Source: Proteobacteria bacterium UBA964
Lineage (GTDB): Bacteria > Pseudomonadota > Gammaproteobacteria > Steroidobacterales > Steroidobacteraceae
Reading direction: 5' to 3'
DNA: 20,837 bases
Assembly (NCBI GenBank): GCA_002292945.1
Contig: DBCG01000084.1
Location: 1-20,837 of the forward strand
Within the stretch, counting starts at the first letter, position 1. The number at the start of each line of letters is the position of its first letter. The position numbers and the translations under genes are program-made. Of this stretch, positions 13,854 through 20,837 are shown in pieces. Under the pieces are notes generated by a model, which saw only the letters and a list, made by a program, of their open reading frames with translations, ran no database searches and was not told the DNA's origin.

Positions 13854-16800
13854 ATGAACAGCATGACGCGGCCATCCCCGCATCCGACATCCGCCCCCGG
13901 ATACGCCGAGCTGCACTGCCTCAGCAGTTTCAGCTTCCTGCGCAGCGCCTCGCAGCCGCAGGAGCTCGCCGAGCGTGCCGATGCGCTCGGTTATGACGCG
14001 CTTGCCATCACCGACGAGTGTTCGGTGGCGGGCGTGGTGCGCGCCCATGCTGCGCTCAAGGGGCGACGCACGCGCCTGATCATCGGTGCGGAGTTCCGAC
14101 TCGCATGCGGCCTGCCGCTGGTGCTGCTGGCCGCCGACCGGCGCGGCTACGGGCAGCTCTGCCGCCTCATCACCCGGGGTCGGCGCGCAGCGTCCAAGGG
14201 CAGCTACCAGCTCACGCGCGCCGATGTCGTGCAGATCATCGAACCCGGTCATTGCCTCGTGCTCTGGACGCCGCGCCCGGCGGATCTTGCAGCGACAAGC
14301 CGTTCTGCCGCTGTCGCAGCCGACCTCTCGTCCGACGCTGCAGCGCTCTGGCTGCGCACGCATTTCCCGGGTGCGGCCTGGATCGCTGCCGAGCTGCTGC
14401 GCGATGGCACAGAGCGGGCGCATCTGGCGGCGCTCACGACGCTCGGTGCGACGCACGACCTGCCGCTCGTGGCGGCCGGCGCGGTATGCATGCACCTGCG
14501 GGCGCGGCGTCGGTTGCACGATGCGCTGACGGCGATCCGCCTCGGCACCACGGTCGATGCGGCCGGGCTCGCGCTGCAGCCCTCCGGCGAGCGGCATCTG
14601 CGCGAACGCGAGCGTCTCGCGCGCCTCTATCCGCCTGCGCTGCTCGCCGCGACTCGGGCCATCGCGGCGCGTTGCCGATTCTCGCTCGATGAGCTGCGCT
14701 ATGAATATCCGCGCGAGATCGTGCCCGAGGGGCGTACGCCCGCTGAGTGGCTGCGTGAACTCGTCGAACGCGGCGCCGCGCAGCGCTGGGGTGGGGCGCC
14801 GCCGCTGCGCGATCACATGCCGGCCTATGTGCGCACGCTGGTCGAGCACGAGCTCGCGCTCATCGCCGAGCTCGGTTACGAACCCTATTTCCTCACCGTG
14901 CACGATCTGGTCGCGTTCGCGCGCGGTCGCGGCATCCTCTGTCAGGGACGCGGTTCGGCGGCGAACTCTGCGGTGTGCTATTGCCTCGGCATCACCGAGG
15001 TCGACCCCTCGCGCATGTCGATGCTGTTCGAGCGCTTCATCTCGCGCGAGCGCAACGAGCCGCCCGACATCGATGTCGACTTCGAGCATGAGCGGCGTGA
15101 GGAGGTCATCCAGTACCTGTATACGAAGTACGGCCGTCACCGTGCTGCGCTCGCCGCCACGGTCATCAGCTATCGTCCGCGCAGCGTGCTGCGCGATCTC
15201 GGTAAAGCGCTCGGTTTCGGCGCAGATGAGGTGGAGGCGATCGCCACGGCCGCGGGCCGCTGGGATCATGGCATCGACACCGTGCGTTTGCGCGAAGCCG
15301 GCGTGCCCGGCGACGCTCAAAAACCAGGCGACGCCGGCGGAGCGCGGCGTTTCGCGCTGCTGCTCGAACTCTCGCAGCAGTTGCTCGGATTCCCACGCCA
15401 CCTGTCGCAGCATGTCGGCGGCTTCGTGATCGCACGCGACTGCCTCGAAGAGCTGGTACCGGTGGAGAACGCGTCGATGGCGGATCGCACCGTCATCCAG
15501 TGGGACAAAGACGACCTCGATGCGCTCGGGCTCCTCAAGGTCGATGTGCTCGCGCTCGGTATGCTGAGCGCCATCCGCCGCACGCTCGATCTCGTGTCGC
15601 AGTGGCGCATGGCGCGGGGCGGCGTGCCGCTCACGCTCGGCACCATCCCCCCTGAGGACCCTGCGGTCTACGACATGATCTGCCGTGCCGATACGGTCGG
15701 GGTGTTCCAGATCGAGTCGCGCGCCCAGCAGGCCATGCTGCCGCGGCTGCGACCGCGCAACTTCTACGACCTTGTCATCGAGGTGGCGATCGTGCGGCCG
15801 GGACCCATCCAAGGCGACATGGTCCATCCCTACCTGCGCCGCCGCCGGGGCGAAGAGCCGGTCGATTATCCGAGCGAGGCGGTGAAGGCGGTGCTGCAGC
15901 GCACGCTCGGCGTGCCGATCTTCCAGGAGCAGGTGATGCAGGTGGCGATCGTCGCGGCGGGCTTCACGCCGGGCGAGGCCGATCAGTTGCGCCGCGCCAT
16001 GGCGGCCTGGAAGCGCCATGGCGGGCTCGGCCACTTCGAGCAGCGCCTGCTCGAGGGCATGCGCGCGCGTGGCTACGACGAGGCCTTCGCGGCACGCATC
16101 TTCGGCCAGATCCAGGGCTTCGGTGAATACGGTTTCCCGGAGTCGCACGCCGCGAGCTTCGCGCTGCTGGTCTATGTCTCGGCATGGCTCAAGTGCCACG
16201 AGCCTGCCGCCTTCACGGCTGCGCTGCTCAACAGCCAGCCGATGGGCTTCTATTCACCCTCGCAGCTGGTGCGCGATGCGCGCGAACATGGCGTCGAGGT
16301 GCGGCCGGTCGATGTCTGCGTGAGCGATCAGGACTGCAGTCTGGAGTCCAGCGCAGTCCGCCCGACGAGCGACACGGTCGCAGGCAGCGCTGTCGAGGAC
16401 CGTCCGGCACTGCGGCTCGGGCTGCGCCTCGTGCGCGGCCTGACGGCGGCAGGCGCTGCGAGGGTGGTCGCTGCGCGCGCTGCCCGCGGCGCTGCGACCG
16501 CCGGTGCGCACACGCCGTTCGCAGACCTGCAGGATCTCGCCGAGGCGGCGTCGCTCGGTCGTGGCGATCTCGAAGCGCTCGCCGCCGCCGGCGCCTGTGC
16601 AGCGCTCGCCGGCAACCGCCATCAGGCGTTCTGGCAGGTGGCCGGTACCGAGGTGGCGCTGCCGCTGGCGCCGCCCGCCACGGACAGGTCGCTGCCCCTG
16701 CTGTTGCAGCCGACCGAAGGGGAGGGCGTGATCGCCGACTATCGCAGCCTCGGGCTCACGCTCGGGCGTCATCCCCTCGCGCTGTTGCGACCACATTGGC

Positions 16801-17147
16801 CGCCGGGGCGAGCGGGCATGCCACCGATGGTGACGGCGGGGACGCTGGCCGGGCTGCCCGATGGTGCGCGGGTGCGGGTGGCGGGGCTCGTGGTCACGCG
16901 CCAGAAGCCTGCCACCGCGAGCGGCGTCACCTTCGTCACGCTCGAGGACGATACCGGCAACATCAATCTCATCGTCTGGAAGCGTGTCGGCGAGGCCCAG
17001 CGTGCCGCACTGCTGCGTTCACGGTTGCTCGAGGTGGGCGGTCGCCTTCAGCGTGAGGGCGAGGTGACCCATGTCATCGCCGAGCAGCTCACCGACCGCT
17101 CGCGCTTGCTCGGCGCTCTGCGGGTGCAGTCGCGGGATTTTCGCTGA
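13854..17147 (+). CDS. dnaE2: DnaE2, error-prone C-family DNA polymerase III alpha subunit
   Basis: 1097 residues from ATG 13854 (or ATG 13863). DnaE2 copies damaged templates during the SOS response together with ImuA and ImuB. The N-terminal PHP domain is seen at [17 protein letters not shown] and [19 protein letters not shown]. The polymerase core has [25 protein letters not shown] sequence ([17 protein letters not shown]), the catalytic aspartates in [15 protein letters not shown] (Asp405, Asp407, Asp409; two of these are the metal ligands) and the third, Asp564, in [14 protein letters not shown] tandem helix-hairpin-helix region follows, then an OB fold ([21 protein letters not shown]), ending in [12 protein letters not shown]. 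It lies 26 bp after imuB and is last in the operon. It converges with a small minus-strand gene without an obvious terminator. Confidence 0.97.
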   Translation: MNSMTRPSPHPTSAPGYAELHCLSSFSFLRSASQPQELAERADALGYDALAITDECSVAGVVRAHAALKGRRTRLIIGAEFRLACGLPLVLLAADRRGYGQLCRLITRGRRAASKGSYQLTRADVVQIIEPGHCLVLWTPRPADLAATSRSAAVAADLSSDAAALWLRTHFPGAAWIAAELLRDGTERAHLAALTTLGATHDLPLVAAGAVCMHLRARRRLHDALTAIRLGTTVDAAGLALQPSGERHLRERERLARLYPPALLAATRAIAARCRFSLDELRYEYPREIVPEGRTPAEWLRELVERGAAQRWGGAPPLRDHMPAYVRTLVEHELALIAELGYEPYFLTVHDLVAFARGRGILCQGRGSAANSAVCYCLGITEVDPSRMSMLFERFISRERNEPPDIDVDFEHERREEVIQYLYTKYGRHRAALAATVISYRPRSVLRDLGKALGFGADEVEAIATAAGRWDHGIDTVRLREAGVPGDAQKPGDAGGARRFALLLELSQQLLGFPRHLSQHVGGFVIARDCLEELVPVENASMADRTVIQWDKDDLDALGLLKVDVLALGMLSAIRRTLDLVSQWRMARGGVPLTLGTIPPEDPAVYDMICRADTVGVFQIESRAQQAMLPRLRPRNFYDLVIEVAIVRPGPIQGDMVHPYLRRRRGEEPVDYPSEAVKAVLQRTLGVPIFQEQVMQVAIVAAGFTPGEADQLRRAMAAWKRHGGLGHFEQRLLEGMRARGYDEAFAARIFGQIQGFGEYGFPESHAASFALLVYVSAWLKCHEPAAFTAALLNSQPMGFYSPSQLVRDAREHGVEVRPVDVCVSDQDCSLESSAVRPTSDTVAGSAVEDRPALRLGLRLVRGLTAAGAARVVAARAARGAATAGAHTPFADLQDLAEAASLGRGDLEALAAAGACAALAGNRHQAFWQVAGTEVALPLAPPATDRSLPLLLQPTEGEGVIADYRSLGLTLGRHPLALLRPHWPPGRAGMPPMVTAGTLAGLPDGARVRVAGLVVTRQKPATASGVTFVTLEDDTGNINLIVWKRVGEAQRAALLRSRLLEVGGRLQREGEVTHVIAEQLTDRSRLLGALRVQSRDFR

Positions 17148-17169
17148 CACCCGCGTGCGTGGTCGTCTG

Positions 17170-17412
17170 CTAGCGGCGCTTGGCGCCCTTGCCGGGGATC
17201 GGACCGATGTCGTAGTCATCGAAGTCGCTGGTCAACTCGGCGGTGCGCTGATCGTCACGCAACCTCTCGAGGCGGCGCCAAGCCGGATCGCCCGCATTCT
17301 TGGGCGGACGGCGGCGCCCTTGGTCGAACTCGCGCATCGCCGAGTCGACGTCCTCGCCTGAACCGAGGTCCTCCTCCTCGTCGAAATCATCCTGTTCAGG
17401 TCTTTCGTTCAT
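17170..17412 (-). CDS. Small acidic protein of unknown function
   Basis: About 80 residues from ATG 17412; the open frame extends to a TTG at 17475, but that start has no support. The N-terminal third is very acidic (EQDDFDEEEDLGSGEDVD). The rest is basic and then mixed, with WRRLERLRDDQRTAELTSDF and DDYDIGPI; the Leu/Arg helix followed by a short acidic end recalls the small PA3496-type proteins of gammaproteobacteria, but I am not sure. No signal peptide or membrane segment is seen. It follows gspF on the same strand with a 69-bp gap, so it could be the last gene of that transcript. Confidence 0.55.
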   Translation of the reverse strand: MNERPEQDDFDEEEDLGSGEDVDSAMREFDQGRRRPPKNAGDPAWRRLERLRDDQRTAELTSDFDDYDIGPIPGKGAKRR

Positions 17413-17481
17413 GGCCTGATCGCCGTGCAAACCCCTATCGCGCGAAATGTAGGGCGACAGCACGCCCGTTTGCAAGGGGGG

Positions 17482-18744
17482 TCAGCGGACCAGCGTATTC
17501 ATCTCGAAGATCGGCTGCAGCATGGCGAACACGATGAGCAGCACGAGGATGCCCATGGCGACGATCAGCAGGGGGCCGAGCAGTCCCACGAACGCGGTGA
17601 GCAAACGGTCGAGTTCGCGCTCCTCGGCATCGGCTGCGCGTCCGAGCATCTCCTCGAGCCGTCCGCTCGATTCGCCGCTCGAGACCAGATGCACCGTGAG
17701 CGGTGGGAACAGCCCGCTCGCCGCCAGCGAGCGGCCGATCGGCGCGCCCTCGCGCACGCGCTCCGCAGCCGCCTCGATGGCTTCGCTCATCGGCAGGTTG
17801 CCGACGGTCGCACCGGCGATGCGCAGTCCCTCTAGTGCGGGAACGGCGCTGCCGATGAGGATGCTGAAGGTGCGGGTGAAGCGCGCCGCACCGAGGCTGC
17901 GCAGCAGTCGGCCGAGCAACGGCAAGCGCAGCAGCAGGCCCTCGAAACGCCTGCGCGCCGCTTTCGCCCGTAACCAGCGCATGAACGCGAAGCCGCCGAG
18001 CGCGGCCAGCGAGAGCAGCAGCAGCCCCCACTCGCGCAGGAATGCGCTCACCGCCAGCAGCGCGCGCGTGAGCCAAGGCAGGCTGTTGCCGCCGGATTCG
18101 AAGACTGCGACCACCTGCGGCACGACATAGGTGAGCAGGCCGGCGACCACCACCACGCACATCGCGGTGAGCACGATGGGATAGAGCAGTGCGCCGAGCA
18201 CGCGTTGGCGCAGTTGATCACGGCGTTCGGTGTAGTCGGCCAAGCGCTCGAGCACGGTGTCGAGACGGCCGGATTGTTCGCCTGCGCCGACCGTGGCCCG
18301 ATAGATCTCCGGGAACACCCGCGGGAAGCCGCCGAGCGCCGTGGCGAGCGTATCGCCCTCCATCACCCGTGCGCGTACACCGGTGAGGATCCGTTGCGCC
18401 GCAGGCCGGTCGGTCTGTTGGGCGACGGCCTGCAAGGCTTCCTCCAACGGCAGCGCAGCCCGCACCAAGGTCGCCAACTGTCGGGTGATCAGCGCGAGGT
18501 CGCGCCCGCCGATGCGCGCCGGTGGCTCACGCAGTCCGCGTCGCAGGCGTGCGAATGCTGATGCGGGCGACTCGATCGCTGGCCCGGCCGCCGTCGCCCG
18601 CCGCTCGCCGACCTCGAGCACCGAGACCGGCAGCCACTGGCGGTCGCGCAAAAGCTGGCGTACCTGCCGCGGGCTGTCAGCCTCGAGCACGCCGCGTTGC
18701 TCGCGGCCGGCAGGATCGAGCGCCTGGAACTCGAAGGCGGGCAT
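17482..18744 (-). CDS. gspF: GspF, type II secretion inner-membrane platform protein
   Basis: A 420-residue polytopic protein that anchors the GspE ATPase and drives pseudopilus assembly. It has the T2SSF N-terminal region (MPAFEFQALDPAGREQRG, with the family SP-helix LREPPARIGGRDLALITRQLATL split over 71-93), two repeats of the T2SSF domain marked by GEQSGRLDTVLERLADY (155-171) and SGESSGRLEEML (356-367), and three membrane segments at about 184-212, 238-256 and 383-410, ending PIFEMNTLV. Length is normal for the family. Start codon 18744 lies 6 bp after the gspE stop, so the two are coupled. The pseudopilin gene gspG, which usually follows, is absent here. Confidence 0.94.
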   Translation of the reverse strand: MPAFEFQALDPAGREQRGVLEADSPRQVRQLLRDRQWLPVSVLEVGERRATAAGPAIESPASAFARLRRGLREPPARIGGRDLALITRQLATLVRAALPLEEALQAVAQQTDRPAAQRILTGVRARVMEGDTLATALGGFPRVFPEIYRATVGAGEQSGRLDTVLERLADYTERRDQLRQRVLGALLYPIVLTAMCVVVVAGLLTYVVPQVVAVFESGGNSLPWLTRALLAVSAFLREWGLLLLSLAALGGFAFMRWLRAKAARRRFEGLLLRLPLLGRLLRSLGAARFTRTFSILIGSAVPALEGLRIAGATVGNLPMSEAIEAAAERVREGAPIGRSLAASGLFPPLTVHLVSSGESSGRLEEMLGRAADAEERELDRLLTAFVGLLGPLLIVAMGILVLLIVFAMLQPIFEMNTLVR

Positions 18745-18750
18745 CGTGCG

Positions 18751-20478
18751 TCAGTCCTCGCGCGTCACGCGCAGCACTTCCTCGAGCGTGGTCGTGCCAC
18801 GGCGCACCTTCGAAAGGCCGTCATCACGGATGGACGGCGTGAGCCCGCGCGCATGCCGCTCGAGCTGCGCCTCCGATGCGCCGTCGTGGATCAGCGTACG
18901 CATCGCGTCGTCGACCGGCACGATCTCGTAGATACCGGTGCGGCCGCGGTAGCCTTTTCCGTCCGCGCCCGCGTGCCAGAGCGTCATCGGTGCGGCCTGC
19001 GGCTCGAGGCCGAGCTGCCGCCGCTCGAGTTCGCCGGCGGTGAAGGGTTCGCGCAGCGCGGGGTCGAGGGTGCGCACCAAGCGCTGTGCCACCACGCCGA
19101 TGAGGCTCGAGGCGAGCAGGAACGGCTCGACCCCCATGTCACGCAGCCGTGTGACGGCGCCGACCGCGGTGTTGGTGTGGAGCGTCGAGAGCACGAGGTG
19201 TCCGGTGAGCGAGGCTTGCACCGCGATCTGTGCGGTCTCGAGGTCGCGGATCTCGCCGACCATGACGATATCGGGGTCTTGGCGCAGGATGGCGCGTAGC
19301 CCGCGCGCGAAGCTCATGTCTACGCGCGGGTTGACCTGGGTCTGCCCGATGCCATCGATGTAGTACTCGATCGGATCCTCGACGGTCATGATGTTGCGCG
19401 TGGCGTCGTTGAGCCGGCCGAGCGCGGCGTAGAGCGTGGTGGTCTTGCCCGAGCCGGTCGGCCCGGAGAGCAGCACCAAGCCGCCGGACTTGCCGAAGAC
19501 CTCGGCGTGGCCGCGCAGCAGCTTGATCATGGCCGGATCCGCCGGGAACAAGGCCTCCATGCCCGGCATGCCATCCGGGTCGAGGATCCGCATGGCGATG
19601 GTCTCACCGAGCGCCAGCGGCTGGCTGGCGACACGCACATCGATGCCGCGGCCTTGGAACTCGAAGGAGAGGCGGCCGTCCTGGGAGCGGCGGCTGTCGG
19701 AGGCGTCCATGCCGGCGTCGGTCTTGATGCGCATGAAGAGCGCACGCATCAGCCGCTCGGGGAGCTGGTGTTTCTGCTGCAGATCGGAGTCGATGCGGTA
19801 GCTGATCCAGCTGTCCGGGTCGGGGCGGGCATCGAGGTGGATGTCGGAGGCGCGCAGGCGCAGCGCCTCGGTGAGCATGGCGCTGATCGCGGCCTTCAGC
19901 TGCGAGCCGGAGAGATCGTCGGCGCGCAAGCGATGCAACACGGGCTCGAGCACCGCGCCCTCGGCGGCCACGCGGCGCAGCGACTGGCGCGCCTCGGCGA
20001 CATCGACCGGCACGATGCGCAGGCTGCGCACCCGGATGGCGCAGGCCTCGAGGATCATGGCCTTCTGGGCAGGGTTGAGCGGTCGCGCGGCCTTGATGAC
20101 GAGGACATCTCGCTCGACGGCCACCGGTGCGACCAAGAATTTCTCGCAGATCTTGAGCGGCAGCAGCTGCATGGCTGCGAGCGGCGCGGTGTTCTGCGGC
20201 AGATCGACCGCCAGCGGATTCGCCTCGCGCATGCGGATGGACTCGGCCATCTCGCGGGGCAGGAAGCGATCGCGCACGAGGATGTCGAGCAGCGCGGCAC
20301 GGCCGCCCATCTCGAGGATGGCCTGCTGCTTGCGGCGACCGACTTCGATCTGCGCGCGGGTGATGAAGCCTTGCTCGACGAAGGTCTCCAGCGCGGCGAT
20401 CGATGGATCGACGCGCGCCTCCGATGCGCCGACGCGGGCGGCCGAGACGGTGGCGACGATGTCCGCTGCGGCGCTCAT
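18751..20478 (-). CDS. gspE: GspE, type II secretion ATPase without the tetracysteine motif
   Basis: A 575-residue cytoplasmic hexameric ATPase that powers type II secretion. The N1 domain occupies about residues 25-90. The core includes ASDIHLDARPD (210-220), the Walker A GPTGSGKT (339-346), the Asp box MTVEDPIEYYI, the Walker B region IVMVGEIRD (404-412) and the His box LVLSTLHTNTAV. The C-terminal YRGRTGIYEIVPVDD is also typical. The CxxC pairs that normally form a zinc-binding loop between the His box and this motif are missing: DPALR (472-476) and GADGKG (504-509) stand where they would be, and the only Cys residues are 111 and 146. The start overlaps the upstream ORF by 4 bp (ATGA), and gspF follows after 6 bp. 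Confidence 0.94.
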   Translation of the reverse strand: MSAAADIVATVSAARVGASEARVDPSIAALETFVEQGFITRAQIEVGRRKQQAILEMGGRAALLDILVRDRFLPREMAESIRMREANPLAVDLPQNTAPLAAMQLLPLKICEKFLVAPVAVERDVLVIKAARPLNPAQKAMILEACAIRVRSLRIVPVDVAEARQSLRRVAAEGAVLEPVLHRLRADDLSGSQLKAAISAMLTEALRLRASDIHLDARPDPDSWISYRIDSDLQQKHQLPERLMRALFMRIKTDAGMDASDSRRSQDGRLSFEFQGRGIDVRVASQPLALGETIAMRILDPDGMPGMEALFPADPAMIKLLRGHAEVFGKSGGLVLLSGPTGSGKTTTLYAALGRLNDATRNIMTVEDPIEYYIDGIGQTQVNPRVDMSFARGLRAILRQDPDIVMVGEIRDLETAQIAVQASLTGHLVLSTLHTNTAVGAVTRLRDMGVEPFLLASSLIGVVAQRLVRTLDPALREPFTAGELERRQLGLEPQAAPMTLWHAGADGKGYRGRTGIYEIVPVDDAMRTLIHDGASEAQLERHARGLTPSIRDDGLSKVRRGTTTLEEVLRVTRED

Positions 20479-20837
20479 GGGTTGCCTGGCAGGCCGGCGC
20501 CGCCCGATGAGCCGCGATTGCCGGAGCTGCCGGAACCGCTGGAGCTGCCGCTTGAATTCGTGTCAGCCGAGGTGTTGCGGGCGCGCTCGAACGCCTCGCC
20601 GTCGACGCCCTCGCCCGGCGCGATGAGGGACGGGGGTACCGGTGGCAGGGACTGGATCGAGTCGATGCTGCCGCGGAAGGCGACCGGGAAGCCGCGGTCC
20701 ATCAGATCGAGCGGGTCGTACTGGCCGGGCGGAACATCGGTGACATCGAAGAGCGTGACGGTGGTGTCGCGCACCCGGACGAGGACCCGCAACCGATCGA
20801 ACAGGGACAGGACCTCGCCGTTGCGGACCATGAAGAC
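20475..20837 (-). CDS. Unidentified protein, C-terminal part (5' end outside window)
   Basis: At least 120 residues in an open frame that runs off the end of the window. I do not recognise it. The visible portion has an alternating hydrophobic/charged beta-rich stretch (LRVLVRVRDTTVTLFDVTD), PPGQYDPLDLMDRGFPVAF, a Pro/Leu linker and a Ser/Gly-rich tail (about the last 30 residues). Its stop overlaps the gspE start by 4 bp (ATGA), so it is translationally coupled and probably part of the type II secretion operon. gspD normally stands at this place, but the C-terminus does not look like a secretin end; gspC, gspN or a lineage-specific component are open options. Confidence 0.45.
   Translation of the reverse strand, partial: VFMVRNGEVLSLFDRLRVLVRVRDTTVTLFDVTDVPPGQYDPLDLMDRGFPVAFRGSIDSIQSLPPVPPSLIAPGEGVDGEAFERARNTSADTNSSGSSSGSGSSGNRGSSGGAGLPGNP

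Noticed and set aside
13846..13861. CTG-N10-CAG pattern overlapping the dnaE2 start codon
   Set aside because: The 10-bp centre (CCTCGATGAA) is not AT-rich or palindromic like a LexA box, there is no promoter around it, and such a loose pattern is expected several times by chance in this length of GC-rich DNA.
12325..13890. Minus-strand open frame of about 520 codons opposite imuB
   Set aside because: Antisense of imuB in high-GC DNA; Arg/Gln-rich low-quality protein with no domain.
15300..15345. Short repeated GDA(Q/G) linker in dnaE2 as a possible insertion
   Set aside because: It is a brief in-frame loop between conserved motifs and fits normal length variation of DnaE2.
13824..16199. 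Long minus-strand open frame (about 790 codons) opposite dnaE2
   Set aside because: It is the antisense shadow of a clear DnaE2 coding region; its composition (Arg, His, Glu-rich without motifs) reflects GC-biased codons on the other strand.

Overview
The window reads as two pieces of different origin joined inside a ribosomal protein gene. Positions 1 to about 3470 look like a betaproteobacterium of the Comamonadaceae type. The gene order is Rieske-like protein, sppA, a tetrapyrrole-methylase-fold methyltransferase, maf, yceD and rpmF, with moderate GC and mixed third codon positions. From about 3500 onward the GC is visibly higher and the gene content is gammaproteobacterial: an Lpp/OprI-type alanine-zipper lipoprotein, a LexA with an E. 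coli-like recognition helix and CTG-N10-CAG operators, an imuA-imuB-dnaE2 cassette, and type II secretion genes. The switch falls in the first ~20 codons of rpmF, where both lineages share sequence and the order yceD-rpmF-plsX-fabH is also conserved. An assembly chimera is the simplest explanation; recombination at a conserved locus is the alternative. No exact genus can be named from sequence alone.

Layout. 2-1279 (+): end of a Rieske-like gene, then sppA. 1292-2700 (-): maf and a methyltransferase, overlapping by 4 bp. 2727-3263 (+): yceD. 3439-5706 (+): rpmF, plsX and fabH, closed by a bidirectional terminator at 5728-5766; fabD/fabG/acpP do not follow. 5787-6101 (-): Lpp-like lipoprotein. 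6232-10726: a small glycan or surface-modification-like group (SAM methyltransferase, a MurG/PseG-like GT-B protein, a GT4 glycosyltransferase) and a PYROXD2-like FAD oxidoreductase. 10707-17147 (+): an SOS mutagenesis operon, two tandem LexA boxes followed by lexA, a 75-residue unknown ORF, imuA, imuB and dnaE2. 17170-20837 (-): an unidentified Ser/Gly-rich protein (cut by the window end), gspE, gspF and a small acidic protein.

How the genes work together. rpmF-plsX-fabH couples ribosome supply to phospholipid and fatty-acid initiation. The lexA to dnaE2 block is a self-contained damage-inducible translesion cassette: LexA represses its own promoter and probably all downstream genes, ImuA and ImuB are accessory factors, and DnaE2 is the error-prone polymerase. 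gspE and gspF supply the ATPase and inner-membrane platform of a type II secretion system whose remaining genes lie outside the window.

The main oddities are the join in rpmF, an ImuB that starts without its usual N-terminal palm segment, a GspE without the tetracysteine zinc motif, a small Cys-containing ORF between lexA and imuA, and an oxidoreductase whose start codon lies inside a LexA box. I did not see tRNA or rRNA genes, insertion sequences or CRISPR arrays, and no stretch over 300 bp lacks a gene.
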